Part shown: in pieces, positions 25,946-34,429 of the stretch
Position numbering within the stretch: position 1 is the stretch's first letter
Layout of the letters: every line of letters starts with the position of its first letter
Translations under genes and position numbers: made by a program
The notes under the pieces: generated by a model
Told to the model about the DNA's origin: nothing
Seen by the model: the letters and a program-made list of their open reading frames with translations, nothing else
The model's database searches: none
NCBI GenBank assembly: GCA_903907985.1
Contig: CAIVQG010000034.1
Location: 1 to 61,246 of the forward strand
From: an uncultured delta proteobacterium
GTDB lineage: Bacteria; Desulfobacterota; Syntrophia; Syntrophales; Smithellaceae
Direction of reading: 5' to 3'
DNA: 61,246 nt

Positions 25946-26350
25946 ATGAAACAACATCAATGGGGCATGATAGCATTAGGACTGGTGGTCTTTGTCATTT
26001 TGATCACTTTTCCCTTCTGGTCCGGCAAAGGAAAAACATCCCCGCAGCCGACGTTGAGCTTCGATACGCCCGCCATTGCTCAATTACAGGAAAAGCGCTG
26101 CGTGGAAGATACATCGTTTATGCGTGATAACCATATGAAGATTCTCGGGACCTGGCGAGATGAAGCGGTCCGCGAAGGAAAGCGTTTTTACACTGCCCGT
26201 AATGGTCGTGTTTTCGAGAAGAGCCTTTCCGGCACCTGCTTAAAATGCCACAGCAACAAGCAACAGTTTTGCGACCGTTGTCATAACTACGTGGGAGTCA
26301 AGCCGACTTGCTTCAGTTGCCACAGCATTCCCGAAGAGGTGAAAAAATGA
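25946..26350 (+). CDS. dsrJ: DsrJ, periplasmic triheme cytochrome c
   Basis: The periplasmic haem subunit of DsrMKJOP. The 134 residues have one N-terminal anchor helix (MIALGLVVFVILITFPFW) and exactly three haem motifs near the C-terminus: CLKCH, CDRCH and CFSCH. A conserved Cys (KRCVEDTSFMRDNHM) could be the unusual His/Cys haem ligand. ATG 25946 is preferred because AGGAAG lies nearby; an upstream ATG at 25925 adds seven residues. Confidence 0.93.
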   Translation: MKQHQWGMIALGLVVFVILITFPFWSGKGKTSPQPTLSFDTPAIAQLQEKRCVEDTSFMRDNHMKILGTWRDEAVREGKRFYTARNGRVFEKSLSGTCLKCHSNKQQFCDRCHNYVGVKPTCFSCHSIPEEVKK

Positions 26351-27141
26351 CAACAAGCCGCAGAGAATTCCTGAAAATAGCGGGAGTTTCCACCCTCTCC
26401 CTGATCGCGCCGGCAATTCTCTGCCGCCCGGCCTGCTCCCAGGAGAAAGTGATCATTCCCGGTGACTCATCCCTGAAAACAAAATCTTCCGGGCAGGCAC
26501 TTACGGCCAAACGCTGGGCCATGGCGGTAACTCCGTCCAAATGCCCCACCGGCTGCACAGCTTGCATCACCGCCTGTCACGGGGCCCACAACGTTCCCGA
26601 CTTTGGCAACCGCAAGGATGAAGTCAAATGGATCTGGCAGGAGCCTTTTGCCGCCGCCTTCCCTAATGAGAAACATGCTTATCTTGGAGAATCTTTCCAA
26701 AAACTGCGATTGCCCGTCTTTTGCAACCACTGCACTAATCCTTCTTGCGTCCGGGTTTGCCCCACCAAAGCCACGTTCCAGCGCCCCGACGGCATTGTGA
26801 TGATGGACTATCACCGCTGCGTCGGCTGCAGGCTTTGCATGGCCGCCTGTCCCTACGGCGCCAGAAGCATGAACTACCGCGACCCTCAGCCGTTCATTGC
26901 TAAAAGAAACCCGGACTTCCCGACACGAACCAAGGGTGTTGTGGAAAAATGCAACTTCTGTGAGGAAAGACTGGTTAAGGGCATCCTTCCGGCCTGTGTA
27001 ACAGCCTGTAAGGAAAAAGCGCTGATCTTCGGCGATGCAGAAAATCCCCAATCGGAACTCCGGCTTCTTCTCGGAAAACACTTTAACCTGCGTAGGCGGG
27101 CGCATTTAGGAACCGGGCCGCAGATTTATTATATTATATGA
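26347..27141 (+). CDS. dsrO: DsrO, periplasmic ferredoxin-like subunit
   Basis: An iron-sulfur protein with four 4Fe-4S motifs, linking DsrJ to the NrfD-type DsrP. The 264 residues start with a Tat signal peptide, SRREFLKIAG, followed by a hydrophobic segment. Cysteine sets are CPTGCTACITACH near 62, CNHCTNPSCVRVCPT near 128, CVGCRLCMAACPYGA near 158, and CNFCEERLVKGILPACVTAC near 202. ATG overlaps the dsrJ stop and GAGGTG lies upstream. Confidence 0.94.
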   Translation: MTTSRREFLKIAGVSTLSLIAPAILCRPACSQEKVIIPGDSSLKTKSSGQALTAKRWAMAVTPSKCPTGCTACITACHGAHNVPDFGNRKDEVKWIWQEPFAAAFPNEKHAYLGESFQKLRLPVFCNHCTNPSCVRVCPTKATFQRPDGIVMMDYHRCVGCRLCMAACPYGARSMNYRDPQPFIAKRNPDFPTRTKGVVEKCNFCEERLVKGILPACVTACKEKALIFGDAENPQSELRLLLGKHFNLRRRAHLGTGPQIYYII

Positions 27142-27148
27142 GGACATT

Positions 27149-28339
27149 ATGCTGGAAAAATCATTGAAAGGCAGCTGCGGATACTGGATCTGGATCATTT
27201 TTTTACTGGCCGTCACCACGCTCGGGTTTTTCTTTTATCTGCAGCAACTGGATTATGGTTTAGGAGTCACGGGAATGAGCCGGGACGTCTCGTGGGGACT
27301 TTATATCGCCCAGTTTACGTTCCTCGTCGGCATTGCCGCCTCCGCCGTTATGCTGGTGCTGCCCTATTATCTCCACGACTACAAGGCCTTCGGCAAGATT
27401 ACCGTTCTGGGGGAATTCCTGGCCGTGGCCGCTGTCATCATGTGCGTGCTCTTTATCTTTGTCGATCTCGGCCAGCCCACAAGAGTCATGAATGTTCTTT
27501 TGCATCCATCGCCAACCTCAATCCTTTTCTGGGATATGATCGTCCTATCCGGCTATCTCCTAATCAATATAGTTACCGGCTGGATCATTCTATCCTGCAA
27601 TCGTCAGGAAGTCCCTCCGCCGCGCTGGATAAAACCGCTGATCTACCTCTCGATCCCCTGGGCCATCAGCATCCACACTGTGACAGCCTTCATTTATGCC
27701 GGTCTTCCAGGCCGGAGTTTTTGGCTGACAGCGATTATGGCCCCCCGCTTTCTGGCTTCCGCCTTTGCCTCCGGTCCCGCGCTGTTGATTATCTTCTGCA
27801 TGATCCTGAAGCGTTACGGGCGCTTTGACGCCGGCCCAAAAGCGATCCAGGCGCTGGCTACGATCGTGGCCTATGCTCTCACAGCCAGCATCTTCTTTGT
27901 GTTGATGGAACTATTTACCGCCTTTTATAGTCAAATTCCGGAACATGGCCATCATTTCCAATACCTCTTCGCGGGGCTTGCGGGCCATCATAATCTTGTT
28001 CCCTGGATGTGGACTTCCGCTGTGCTCGCCTTTGCCGCCCTGGGCATTCTGACCATACCACGTATTCGCCGCAACGATGGATGGCTCGCCGTCGCCTGCG
28101 TGGCGGTATTTGTTTCCCTCTGGATTGAAAAGGGACTGGGCCTGGTTATAACCGGCTTCATCCCCTCGCCCCTGGAAGCGATAACCGAATATGTCCCGAC
28201 CGGGGCGGAAATCGCCATCACCCTCGGTATATGGGCAGTCGGGTTCCTCATCCTGACTCTCCTTTACAAAATTTTTGTAAGTGTGCGCAAGGATATCGAG
28301 GGCACCAATGACCGTCCTGTTGCCCAGTTGAAGTCATAA
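27149..28339 (+). CDS. dsrP: DsrP, NrfD-family membrane quinol subunit
   Basis: The 396-residue integral membrane partner of DsrO with about ten helices, thought to exchange electrons with the quinone pool. Typical blocks are GVTGMSRDVSWGLYIAQFTF near 35 and WAISIHTVTAFIYAGLPGRSFWLTA near 170-195. GAGGAC precedes the ATG seven bases after dsrO. It completes the dsrMKJOP set and ends the operon before a 430-base non-coding gap. Confidence 0.94.
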   Translation: MLEKSLKGSCGYWIWIIFLLAVTTLGFFFYLQQLDYGLGVTGMSRDVSWGLYIAQFTFLVGIAASAVMLVLPYYLHDYKAFGKITVLGEFLAVAAVIMCVLFIFVDLGQPTRVMNVLLHPSPTSILFWDMIVLSGYLLINIVTGWIILSCNRQEVPPPRWIKPLIYLSIPWAISIHTVTAFIYAGLPGRSFWLTAIMAPRFLASAFASGPALLIIFCMILKRYGRFDAGPKAIQALATIVAYALTASIFFVLMELFTAFYSQIPEHGHHFQYLFAGLAGHHNLVPWMWTSAVLAFAALGILTIPRIRRNDGWLAVACVAVFVSLWIEKGLGLVITGFIPSPLEAITEYVPTGAEIAITLGIWAVGFLILTLLYKIFVSVRKDIEGTNDRPVAQLKS

Positions 28340-28403
28340 AGTAGTGCAGGACTGTTGACCCATCTTAATGATCGACAATTATTCACTTTTTGTAATATTT
28401 AAT

Positions 28404-28520
28404 TGGAAGTGGATATGAATCTTTATCCGTACAGCAAATATGATTAAGCTGACCAGATACGGGGGATATCGGCCGGAACTACTGATCGCATTTCTTTCCA
28501 TTCTTGATGCGAACAGACAA
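28404..28520 (+). pseudogene. Remnant of a second YeiE/LysR gene (3' end)
   Basis: The bases align with the last 115 or so bases of the intact lysR at 14949-15833. They share GAAGT..ATA..AATCTT, CTGACCAGA and GGATATCG, and the translation LLIAFLSILDANRQ parallels LLSAFLSLLDANK. An in-frame TAA and a one-base insertion near 28455 show decay. Similarity continues past the stop to about 28560 (CTGCCTTTC). The remnant shows that the lysR-dsrA junction region was once copied to this place in front of ackA. Confidence 0.75.
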
Positions 28521-28611
28521 TGTCGCTTTCTCAGAAACTACATTTTCAGCCGCTGCCTTTCCCTGTTCATGGAAATTAGCTACTTCAACCATCTTGAAAG
28601 ATGATCATGAA

Positions 28612-28645
28612 ATACGACTAAATATTTATCCCCAAAAAGTTGTTA
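28612..28645 (+). promoter_or_regulatory. Diverged counterpart of the dsrA operator
   Basis: ATAC-N5-AATATTTATC followed after 28 bases by TTGTTA mirrors ATAC-N5-AATATTATC and TTGTTA (29 bases) upstream of dsrA. Weaker than the yeiH/dsrA match, but in the expected place after the lysR remnant. Confidence 0.45.
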
Positions 28646-28672
28646 ACCATCGCCATAAAGAAGATTTTTTTC

Positions 28673-28700
28673 TTGACATATTTTAAAAATTGAGTACCAT
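28673..28700 (+). promoter_or_regulatory. Candidate sigma-70 promoter of ackA-xsc cluster
   Basis: TTGACA, 16 bases and TACCAT. The start would be near 28707, about 60 bases before ackA. Confidence 0.5.
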
Positions 28701-28751
28701 TCAATAAAAATGATGTATTCCATGCAGGACTTATTTAAAAGGCCTTAAGCT

Positions 28752-28767
28752 TGAAAAGTAGTTTAAA
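28752..28767 (+). promoter_or_regulatory. 16-mer shared with dsrA leader
   Basis: TGAAAAGTAGTTTAAA is identical to 16241-16256. Here it is followed at once by T and the ackA ATG, so the AAGGAGG ribosome site present after the dsrA copy is missing. Confidence 0.6.
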
Positions 28768-28768
28768 T

Positions 28769-29968
28769 ATGAAGATATTGGTCCTGAATTGCGGCAGTTC
28801 ATCTCTCAAATACAAACTATTTGAGATGACGGGAAATGACGTCCTGGCCCACGGGCAGGCAGACCGTATCGGCATGCCCAACGCACTATTTCAGCATGAT
28901 GCGCAGGGACAAGAAACTTTTCTGAACGAAACGCCTCTTTCGAGTCATCATGAAGCAGTGCACTCCCTGTTGACCCATCTTGTCGACAGCAAGCAGGGCA
29001 TTCTGAAGGACTTGAACGAAATCGGCGGTGTCGGACACCGGGTGGTCCACGGGGGAGAACATTTTCAAACCTCCGTTGTCGTCGATCCCGGAACTAGAAA
29101 TATCCTCGAGAACACCAAACAACTCGCGCCACTCCACAACCCTCCCAACCTGATGGGGATCGATGTCTGCACAAATCTTTTGCCTGGTGTTCCTCAGGTG
29201 GCAGTCTTTGACACTGCTTTCCACCAGACCATGCCCGCATACGCCTACACCTACGCAATTCCCTACCGCTATTATCTGGAAGACCATGTCCGCAGATACG
29301 GCTTTCACGGCATTTCTCACCGGTATGTAGCTCATAGGACGGCGGAAATACTGCGGCAGAAACTAGAGGACTTGAAAATCATTACCTGTCATCTCGGAGC
29401 GGGATCCAGTCTATGCGCCGTCGCCGGGGGCAAATCGCAAGATACTTCTATGGGTTTTACGCCACTCTCGGGACTCGTCATGGGCACGCGCTCGGGCGAT
29501 ATTGATCCGGCACTTGTTTCTTTCCTAGCGGAGAAGGAAAACTGTTCTTTAGGGCAGGTTATGGAAATTCTCAATCGGCAGAGTGGCGTTTTCGGTATCT
29601 CCGGCATATCGCCCGATTTTCGTGATTTGGAAAAGGAAGCTGCCCTCGGCAATAAGCGGGCCCTTCTGGCTCTTGATGCCTATGCCTACAGTGTGGCCAG
29701 TGGAATTGGTTCCCTGATTCCGGCTGCCGGCGGTCTTGATGTTCTTGTCTTTACCGCGGGAATCGGCGAACACTCGCCAAATATGCGGCGGCGGATCTGT
29801 GCATTTCTTTCCTGGCTGGGCATTATTCTGGATGAAGAGAAAAATGTGAACAGTACGGTCGAAGGTATCATCTCAAGGAAGGAGGCGACAGTCAAAGTCC
29901 TCGTCGTTCCAACAGATGAAGAAAAAATGATCGCCCGGGAGACACGGGCGATTTTGCAAAAACAATAA
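28769..29968 (+). CDS. ackA: Acetate kinase
   Basis: Transfers phosphate from acetyl phosphate to ADP, giving acetate and ATP. The 399 residues start MKILVLNCGSSSLKYKLFEM, with VVHGGEHF near 88, the HxTAFHQTMP-type block FDTAFHQTMP near 150, RRYGFHGISHRYV near 176 and FTAGIGEHSP near 330. The ATG at 28769 matches the family N-terminus. A TTG at 28751, behind AAAAGG, may instead be used and adds six residues. Being next to xsc, whose product is acetyl phosphate, makes it the energy-conserving step. Confidence 0.95.
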   Translation: MKILVLNCGSSSLKYKLFEMTGNDVLAHGQADRIGMPNALFQHDAQGQETFLNETPLSSHHEAVHSLLTHLVDSKQGILKDLNEIGGVGHRVVHGGEHFQTSVVVDPGTRNILENTKQLAPLHNPPNLMGIDVCTNLLPGVPQVAVFDTAFHQTMPAYAYTYAIPYRYYLEDHVRRYGFHGISHRYVAHRTAEILRQKLEDLKIITCHLGAGSSLCAVAGGKSQDTSMGFTPLSGLVMGTRSGDIDPALVSFLAEKENCSLGQVMEILNRQSGVFGISGISPDFRDLEKEAALGNKRALLALDAYAYSVASGIGSLIPAAGGLDVLVFTAGIGEHSPNMRRRICAFLSWLGIILDEEKNVNSTVEGIISRKEATVKVLVVPTDEEKMIARETRAILQKQ

Positions 29969-29973
29969 CAGGT

Positions 29974-29993
29974 GTTCCTTCGGAGAAGGAGCT
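29974..29993 (+). terminator. Weak hairpin between ackA and xsc
   Basis: TCCTTC and GAAGGA pair around GGA and are followed by GCTTTTGCTAAT. It is too weak to be a sure terminator and may set the ratio of ackA to downstream message. Confidence 0.3.
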
Positions 29994-30038
29994 TTTGCTA
30001 ATAAAACAATTAAAAGTTAAATACACTGGAGGTTTAAA

Positions 30039-31799
30039 ATGAAAAAAACAAAAATGACGCCCAGCGAGGCAATCGTCGAAACCCTGCTTGCGGAGGGTGT
30101 CGATCATGTTTGCGGCATTGTCGGTTCCGCTTTTATGGATATGCTCGATCTATTCCCGGCTGCAGGAATCAAATTTCTCCCCGTTCGTCATGAACAAAGC
30201 GCGGCCCATATGGAAGACGCCTATTGCCGGATAACAGGCCGGGCTGGCGTAGTAGTGGGCCAGAACGGGCCGGGCATCACGAACATGGTCACTTCCGTGG
30301 CTGCGGCTAATATGGGTCATACACCGATGGTGATCATCTCTCCTTCGGCCGGGACGCCCACCATCGGCTGGGACGGCTTCCAGGAGTGCGATCAGATGTC
30401 CGTCTTTAAGTCCGTTACGAAGGCCGTTGTTCGCGTTCCCCATCCCAAGAGGGCTGCCGATTGCCTGAGAACGGCCTTCCGCATCGCTTATGCCGACCGG
30501 GGCCCCGTCCTGTATGACATTCCGCGGGACTATTTCTACGGCGAACTGGAAGAGACCATCCTAAAACCGTCTCAATACCGTGTGGACGCACGGGGCTGCG
30601 GTTCGATGGAGCAGCTGGACCGCGCTGCCGAACTTCTGGCCAAAGCCAAAAATCCCGTTATCGTTTCCGGACGGGGCGTGGTTGATGCCGATGCTCTCGA
30701 AATCGTTAAAGCCATCGCCGAACACCTGACAGCCCCCGTGGCAGTTACCTATCTCCACAATGACGCGTTTTACGGGAATCATCCCCTGTCAGTGGGTCCC
30801 ATCGGTTATATGGGATCCAAGGCGGCCATGAAAACCATGGCCAAAGCCGATGTCATGCTCGCCATCGGGACAAGGCTCTCCGTCTTCGGAACCCTGCCCC
30901 AATACGACATCAACTACTTCCCGGATAATGCCAAGATCATTCAGATCGACATTAACCCGAAACACATTGCCCGGACCCACCCCATCGAGGTTGGAATCAT
31001 CGGCGACGCGAAGGAAGCCACAGTCGAAATCCTGAAGCGCCTAAAGGCAGCAGACGGTAAACGCAAACCTGATACCAAACGCCTGGAAGCTGTGGCCAAA
31101 GAAAAGAAGAAATGGGAAAAGGAAATTGTCGATTTAGCCATGGTCAAGGGCAACCCCATGAACCCCCGCCGGGCGCTTCTGGAAATTTCCAAGGCTCTGC
31201 CGGATGATGCCATTGTCACCACCGATATCGGCAACGTTGCCTCAACAGCTAACAGCTACCTCAAGTTCAACCATTCGCGGCAGCATATCGCCGCGCTCAC
31301 CTTCGGCAATACTGGCTTTGCTTATCCGGCCGCCCTCGGGGCACAGATCGCCCGTCCCAAAACACCGGTTATTGCCATAATTGGTGACGGCGCCTGGGGC
31401 ATGAGCCTCCACGAAGTCAGCACTGCCGTCGAACACAACCTGCCTGTCGTGGCCTGCGTCTTCCGAAACATGTGGTGGGGAGCCGAGGCGAAGAACCAAG
31501 TGGATTTCTATAACAACCGTTTCGTAGGTGTAGATATCCCGACGCCGGAGAGCTTTGTCCCTGTAGCCAAAGCCATGGGCGCCAACGGCTTCCAGGTAAG
31601 TCGGCCCGAAGATATCAAGGAAGCATTTAATGCCTGTATTAAGAGCCGGAAGCCAACCGTACTCGAATTTCTGGTCGACGGCAAGCAGTTGGCTCCGCCG
31701 TTCCGGAAAGATGCATTGGCTCTGCCGACTCGCTTTTTGCCCAAGTATGCCCACCTGGATCATCACAACTGGTACAAAGGAGGCATCGATGATTTATAA
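30039..31799 (+). CDS. xsc: Sulfoacetaldehyde acetyltransferase
   Basis: A TPP enzyme that converts sulfoacetaldehyde and phosphate into acetyl phosphate and sulfite. The 586 residues match Xsc length. Motifs I recall from characterised Xsc proteins are present: IVGSAFMDM near 28, catalytic Glu52 in [16 protein letters not shown] near 74, GWDGFQE near 110, [11 protein letters not shown] near 230, [26 protein letters not shown] near 265-283, the TPP block [11 protein letters not shown] near 448, [23 protein letters not shown] near 475, and APPFRKDA near the end. These separate it from acetolactate synthase. GGAGGTTTAAA precedes the ATG. Confidence 0.9.
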   Translation: MKKTKMTPSEAIVETLLAEGVDHVCGIVGSAFMDMLDLFPAAGIKFLPVRHEQSAAHMEDAYCRITGRAGVVVGQNGPGITNMVTSVAAANMGHTPMVIISPSAGTPTIGWDGFQECDQMSVFKSVTKAVVRVPHPKRAADCLRTAFRIAYADRGPVLYDIPRDYFYGELEETILKPSQYRVDARGCGSMEQLDRAAELLAKAKNPVIVSGRGVVDADALEIVKAIAEHLTAPVAVTYLHNDAFYGNHPLSVGPIGYMGSKAAMKTMAKADVMLAIGTRLSVFGTLPQYDINYFPDNAKIIQIDINPKHIARTHPIEVGIIGDAKEATVEILKRLKAADGKRKPDTKRLEAVAKEKKKWEKEIVDLAMVKGNPMNPRRALLEISKALPDDAIVTTDIGNVASTANSYLKFNHSRQHIAALTFGNTGFAYPAALGAQIARPKTPVIAIIGDGAWGMSLHEVSTAVEHNLPVVACVFRNMWWGAEAKNQVDFYNNRFVGVDIPTPESFVPVAKAMGANGFQVSRPEDIKEAFNACIKSRKPTVLEFLVDGKQLAPPFRKDALALPTRFLPKYAHLDHHNWYKGGIDDL

Positions 31800-32628
31800 A
31801 GATTTAAAAGGAAAAACAGCCATTGTCACCGGGTCCGGCAAAAAAACTGGCATCGGTTATGCGATTGCGGAAAAACTGGCTGCCTGCGGCTGCAATATCA
31901 TTATTGCCGATCTGGGGAAGACGCCCACACCGGGAGAATCCCTAAAGTCGGCAACAGGCGAAGAAATGGACACCATTGCCGCCGAATTGGCCAAGACCTA
32001 TAACGTCAGGACACTGGCCGTGGCCGTCGATATTACCGACACCGATGCTATCGGCGCCATGGTGGAAAACATTAAAGGAACCTTCGACCACATTGACATT
32101 CTTTGCAACAATGCAGGGGCATCCTTCGGCGTCCCGAACACGGTTTTAGGTTATGACGAAGCGGCCTGGATGAAGACCATCGATGTGAATCTGTTTTCCG
32201 TCTTTCGCATTTCGCGGGCCATCATTCCTCTGATGGCGGGCAAACCGGCGGCGATTATAAACACGGCTTCGCGGGCCGGCAAGGTCCCTCCGATCTTCAA
32301 CAGTGCCTATGCTGTGGCCAAGGCTGGTGTTATCATGTTGACCAAAACCATGGCCAAGGAACTGGGCGGCGGTGGAATCCGGGTTAATGCCATCTGCCCG
32401 GGACAGGTTGCCACGGATCTAGAAAAGTGGCGTTTTGGCCTGGAAGCGTCGTTTTTCGGCACGACGATTGAGGAGCGGGAAAAGGAAATGTGCACAACCA
32501 TTCCTCTGGGATACATCGGTTTACCGCGGGACGCCGCCGATCTGGTAGCCTTTCTGGCTTCCGAGTCGTCAAGATATATAACAGGACAGGCCATCAATCT
32601 CGATGGCGGTCAGTGCATGGAACTATAA
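31789..32628 (+). CDS. Short-chain dehydrogenase/reductase
   Basis: A 279-residue classical SDR. The cofactor motif is [14 protein letters not shown] near 16-29, followed by NNAGASFG near 107, catalytic Ser of NTASRAG near 160, and YAVAK near 176 (Tyr and Lys). It overlaps xsc by 11 bases and has AAGGAGG upstream, so it is made together with Xsc. Likely roles are oxidation of a hydroxysulfonate (isethionate, dihydroxypropanesulfonate or sulfolactate) towards sulfoacetaldehyde or sulfopyruvate, or the reverse. The substrate cannot be read from sequence. Confidence 0.85.
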   Translation: MIYKDLKGKTAIVTGSGKKTGIGYAIAEKLAACGCNIIIADLGKTPTPGESLKSATGEEMDTIAAELAKTYNVRTLAVAVDITDTDAIGAMVENIKGTFDHIDILCNNAGASFGVPNTVLGYDEAAWMKTIDVNLFSVFRISRAIIPLMAGKPAAIINTASRAGKVPPIFNSAYAVAKAGVIMLTKTMAKELGGGGIRVNAICPGQVATDLEKWRFGLEASFFGTTIEEREKEMCTTIPLGYIGLPRDAADLVAFLASESSRYITGQAINLDGGQCMEL

Positions 32629-32660
32629 CGAAACAACCCATTATTTCAGGAGGAAAGTTC

Positions 32661-34358
32661 ATGAATAAAATTATTGGCGGCCAGCTGGCCGCAGAAGCGC
32701 TCCTCGAGCGGGACATAGATTATATTTTTACCCTCAGCGGCGGACATATTACCCCTATCTACCAATTTCTGGAGAATACCAGAATCACTCTTTTCGATAC
32801 CCGCCATGAACAAGCGGCGGTCTTTATGGCCGAGGCCTGGGCGAAGATGACCCGTAAGCCCGCCGTAGCCATGGTGACTGCGGGCCCGGGCTTCACCAAT
32901 GCCCTGTCCGGCATCGCCAGTGCCAGACTGTCCAACACGCCGGTGATCCTCATTTCCGGCTGTGTGGGACTGGAGAGTGTCGATAAACTGGATCTTCAGG
33001 ACATGACCCAGCTTCCCGTAATTTTACCCATGGTCAAAAAGGCCTTAGTCTGCCAGGTTGCCCAGAGGATCCCCGAATATATCGATATGGCCTTCCGGGA
33101 GGCTATGAGCGGCAGGCCCGGTCCCGTTTACCTGGAGCTTCCAGTCGATCTGCTCAACGCAACAATCGATCCGTCCAAAGTCAAGAAGATGCACACAAAG
33201 ATTACATCCAAGCCCGTGGACCTGGAAAATACTCAAAGAGTCTTTGAACTCCTCAAGGCGGCGAAAAATCCCGTCGTCATCGCCGGCAACGGTGCCTGGT
33301 ATGACGATGCCGGAATAGAACTCATTAAGTTTGTTGAAAATACGGGTATCCCGGCCTTTACGGCGGGTACGGCACGGGGCATTATTCCTGACACTCATCC
33401 CCTCTGTTTCGAATCATCTATGGCGATACGCCCGGGTGGTAGCATGATGGCCTTTTTCAGCACCGATCTGGTTCTTTTCCTCGGCGACAGTTTGAGTCTC
33501 TTCTACATGTTTGGAGAAATATTCCCTTCAAGCGCCAAGTTCATTCAGGTGGACATCGAGCAAAACGAGATCGGACGGAACCGCACCGTCGATCTGGGTA
33601 TCGTCAGCGACATCAAGTCTTTTCTTGCTGAATTGAATGGCATCATTAAGCAGAAGGCCATCGGCGCCACCCTCCGTAAGCAATTCGAGCCCTGGGTAGA
33701 AATCGTCCGGAATGCGGAAAAGGACGGCAAGGAACAGGCCAAATCACAGTGGGAATCCAGCGCACTGCCCATTCATCCGATGCGGCTGGCAAAGGAAGTC
33801 AATGATTTCATGAATCAGCAAGACGATATCGTTGTCGCCGACGGCGGAGATACAACCACCTGGATGGGCATGACAAGGACGGTCATCAAGGGCGGAACCT
33901 ATATGGATTACGGCCTGTATGGATGCCTTGCCGTCGGCATTCCCTATGCCAACGCCGCCAAGTTGAAAAATCCGGACAAACGCGTGCTGCTCATCACAGG
34001 CGACGGATCGACGGGCTTCAACTTTATGGAATTTAATACCGCCATCCGCAAAAAACTGCCTATCGTTGTCGTTATTGCCAACGACCAGTCCTGGGGCATG
34101 ATTATGCATAGTCAGACGTTGCGTCTGGGACACAATATACCTAATGGAACGGAACTGGGTTGGGTCGATTACCACAAGATGGTGGAAGCTCTGGGAGGTT
34201 TTGGAATCTGCGTGGAGAAACCCGAGGATATCCGACCGGCTCTAGAGGCGGCTTTTGCTTCCGGAAAGACGGCGTGTATAAATGTCAAAGTCGATCACAC
34301 GATAATCAGCCCGGGCAGCGTGGCCCTGGCGAATATCGGGGGATACAAGGCCAGTTAA
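32661..34358 (+). CDS. Second TPP-dependent enzyme, acetolactate synthase-like, substrate unknown
   Basis: A 565-residue, three-domain TPP enzyme. Catalytic Glu50 is in TRHEQAAVF, TAGPGFTN follows near 70, and the TPP/Mg motif is GDGSTGFNFMEF...AND near 447-480. It is a distant paralogue of the Xsc in the same operon but lacks the Xsc motifs (WGAE.RN, PFR.DA). It resembles the uncharacterised acetolactate-synthase/2-hydroxyacyl-CoA-lyase-like group. By context it could decarboxylate sulfopyruvate to sulfoacetaldehyde, the step usually done by the small ComDE pair, or cleave a ketol sulfonate. GGAGGAAAG precedes the ATG. Confidence 0.85.
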   Translation: MNKIIGGQLAAEALLERDIDYIFTLSGGHITPIYQFLENTRITLFDTRHEQAAVFMAEAWAKMTRKPAVAMVTAGPGFTNALSGIASARLSNTPVILISGCVGLESVDKLDLQDMTQLPVILPMVKKALVCQVAQRIPEYIDMAFREAMSGRPGPVYLELPVDLLNATIDPSKVKKMHTKITSKPVDLENTQRVFELLKAAKNPVVIAGNGAWYDDAGIELIKFVENTGIPAFTAGTARGIIPDTHPLCFESSMAIRPGGSMMAFFSTDLVLFLGDSLSLFYMFGEIFPSSAKFIQVDIEQNEIGRNRTVDLGIVSDIKSFLAELNGIIKQKAIGATLRKQFEPWVEIVRNAEKDGKEQAKSQWESSALPIHPMRLAKEVNDFMNQQDDIVVADGGDTTTWMGMTRTVIKGGTYMDYGLYGCLAVGIPYANAAKLKNPDKRVLLITGDGSTGFNFMEFNTAIRKKLPIVVVIANDQSWGMIMHSQTLRLGHNIPNGTELGWVDYHKMVEALGGFGICVEKPEDIRPALEAAFASGKTACINVKVDHTIISPGSVALANIGGYKAS

Positions 34359-34429
34359 GCTGCCCACATGCCATACGCGTTTAGAAGTGCAGGATGGCTT
34401 GAACTTACTTTTTAAAACAAGGAGGTCCC

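Noticed and set aside
16270-28339. Oxidative (sulfur-oxidiser) dsr system
   Set aside because: dsrD is present and dsrEFH are absent in the locus, the pattern of reductive systems.
30039-31799. xsc as an ordinary acetolactate synthase
   Set aside because: Several Xsc-specific blocks (HNDAF, GSKA, FRN-x2-WGAE, PPFRKDA) and the neighbouring ackA argue against it.
32661-34358. Second TPP enzyme as acetolactate synthase large subunit (ilvB)
   Set aside because: No regulatory subunit ilvN or other branched-chain gene is near, and it is embedded in the xsc cluster; the ALS-specific FAD-associated pattern is not evident by eye.
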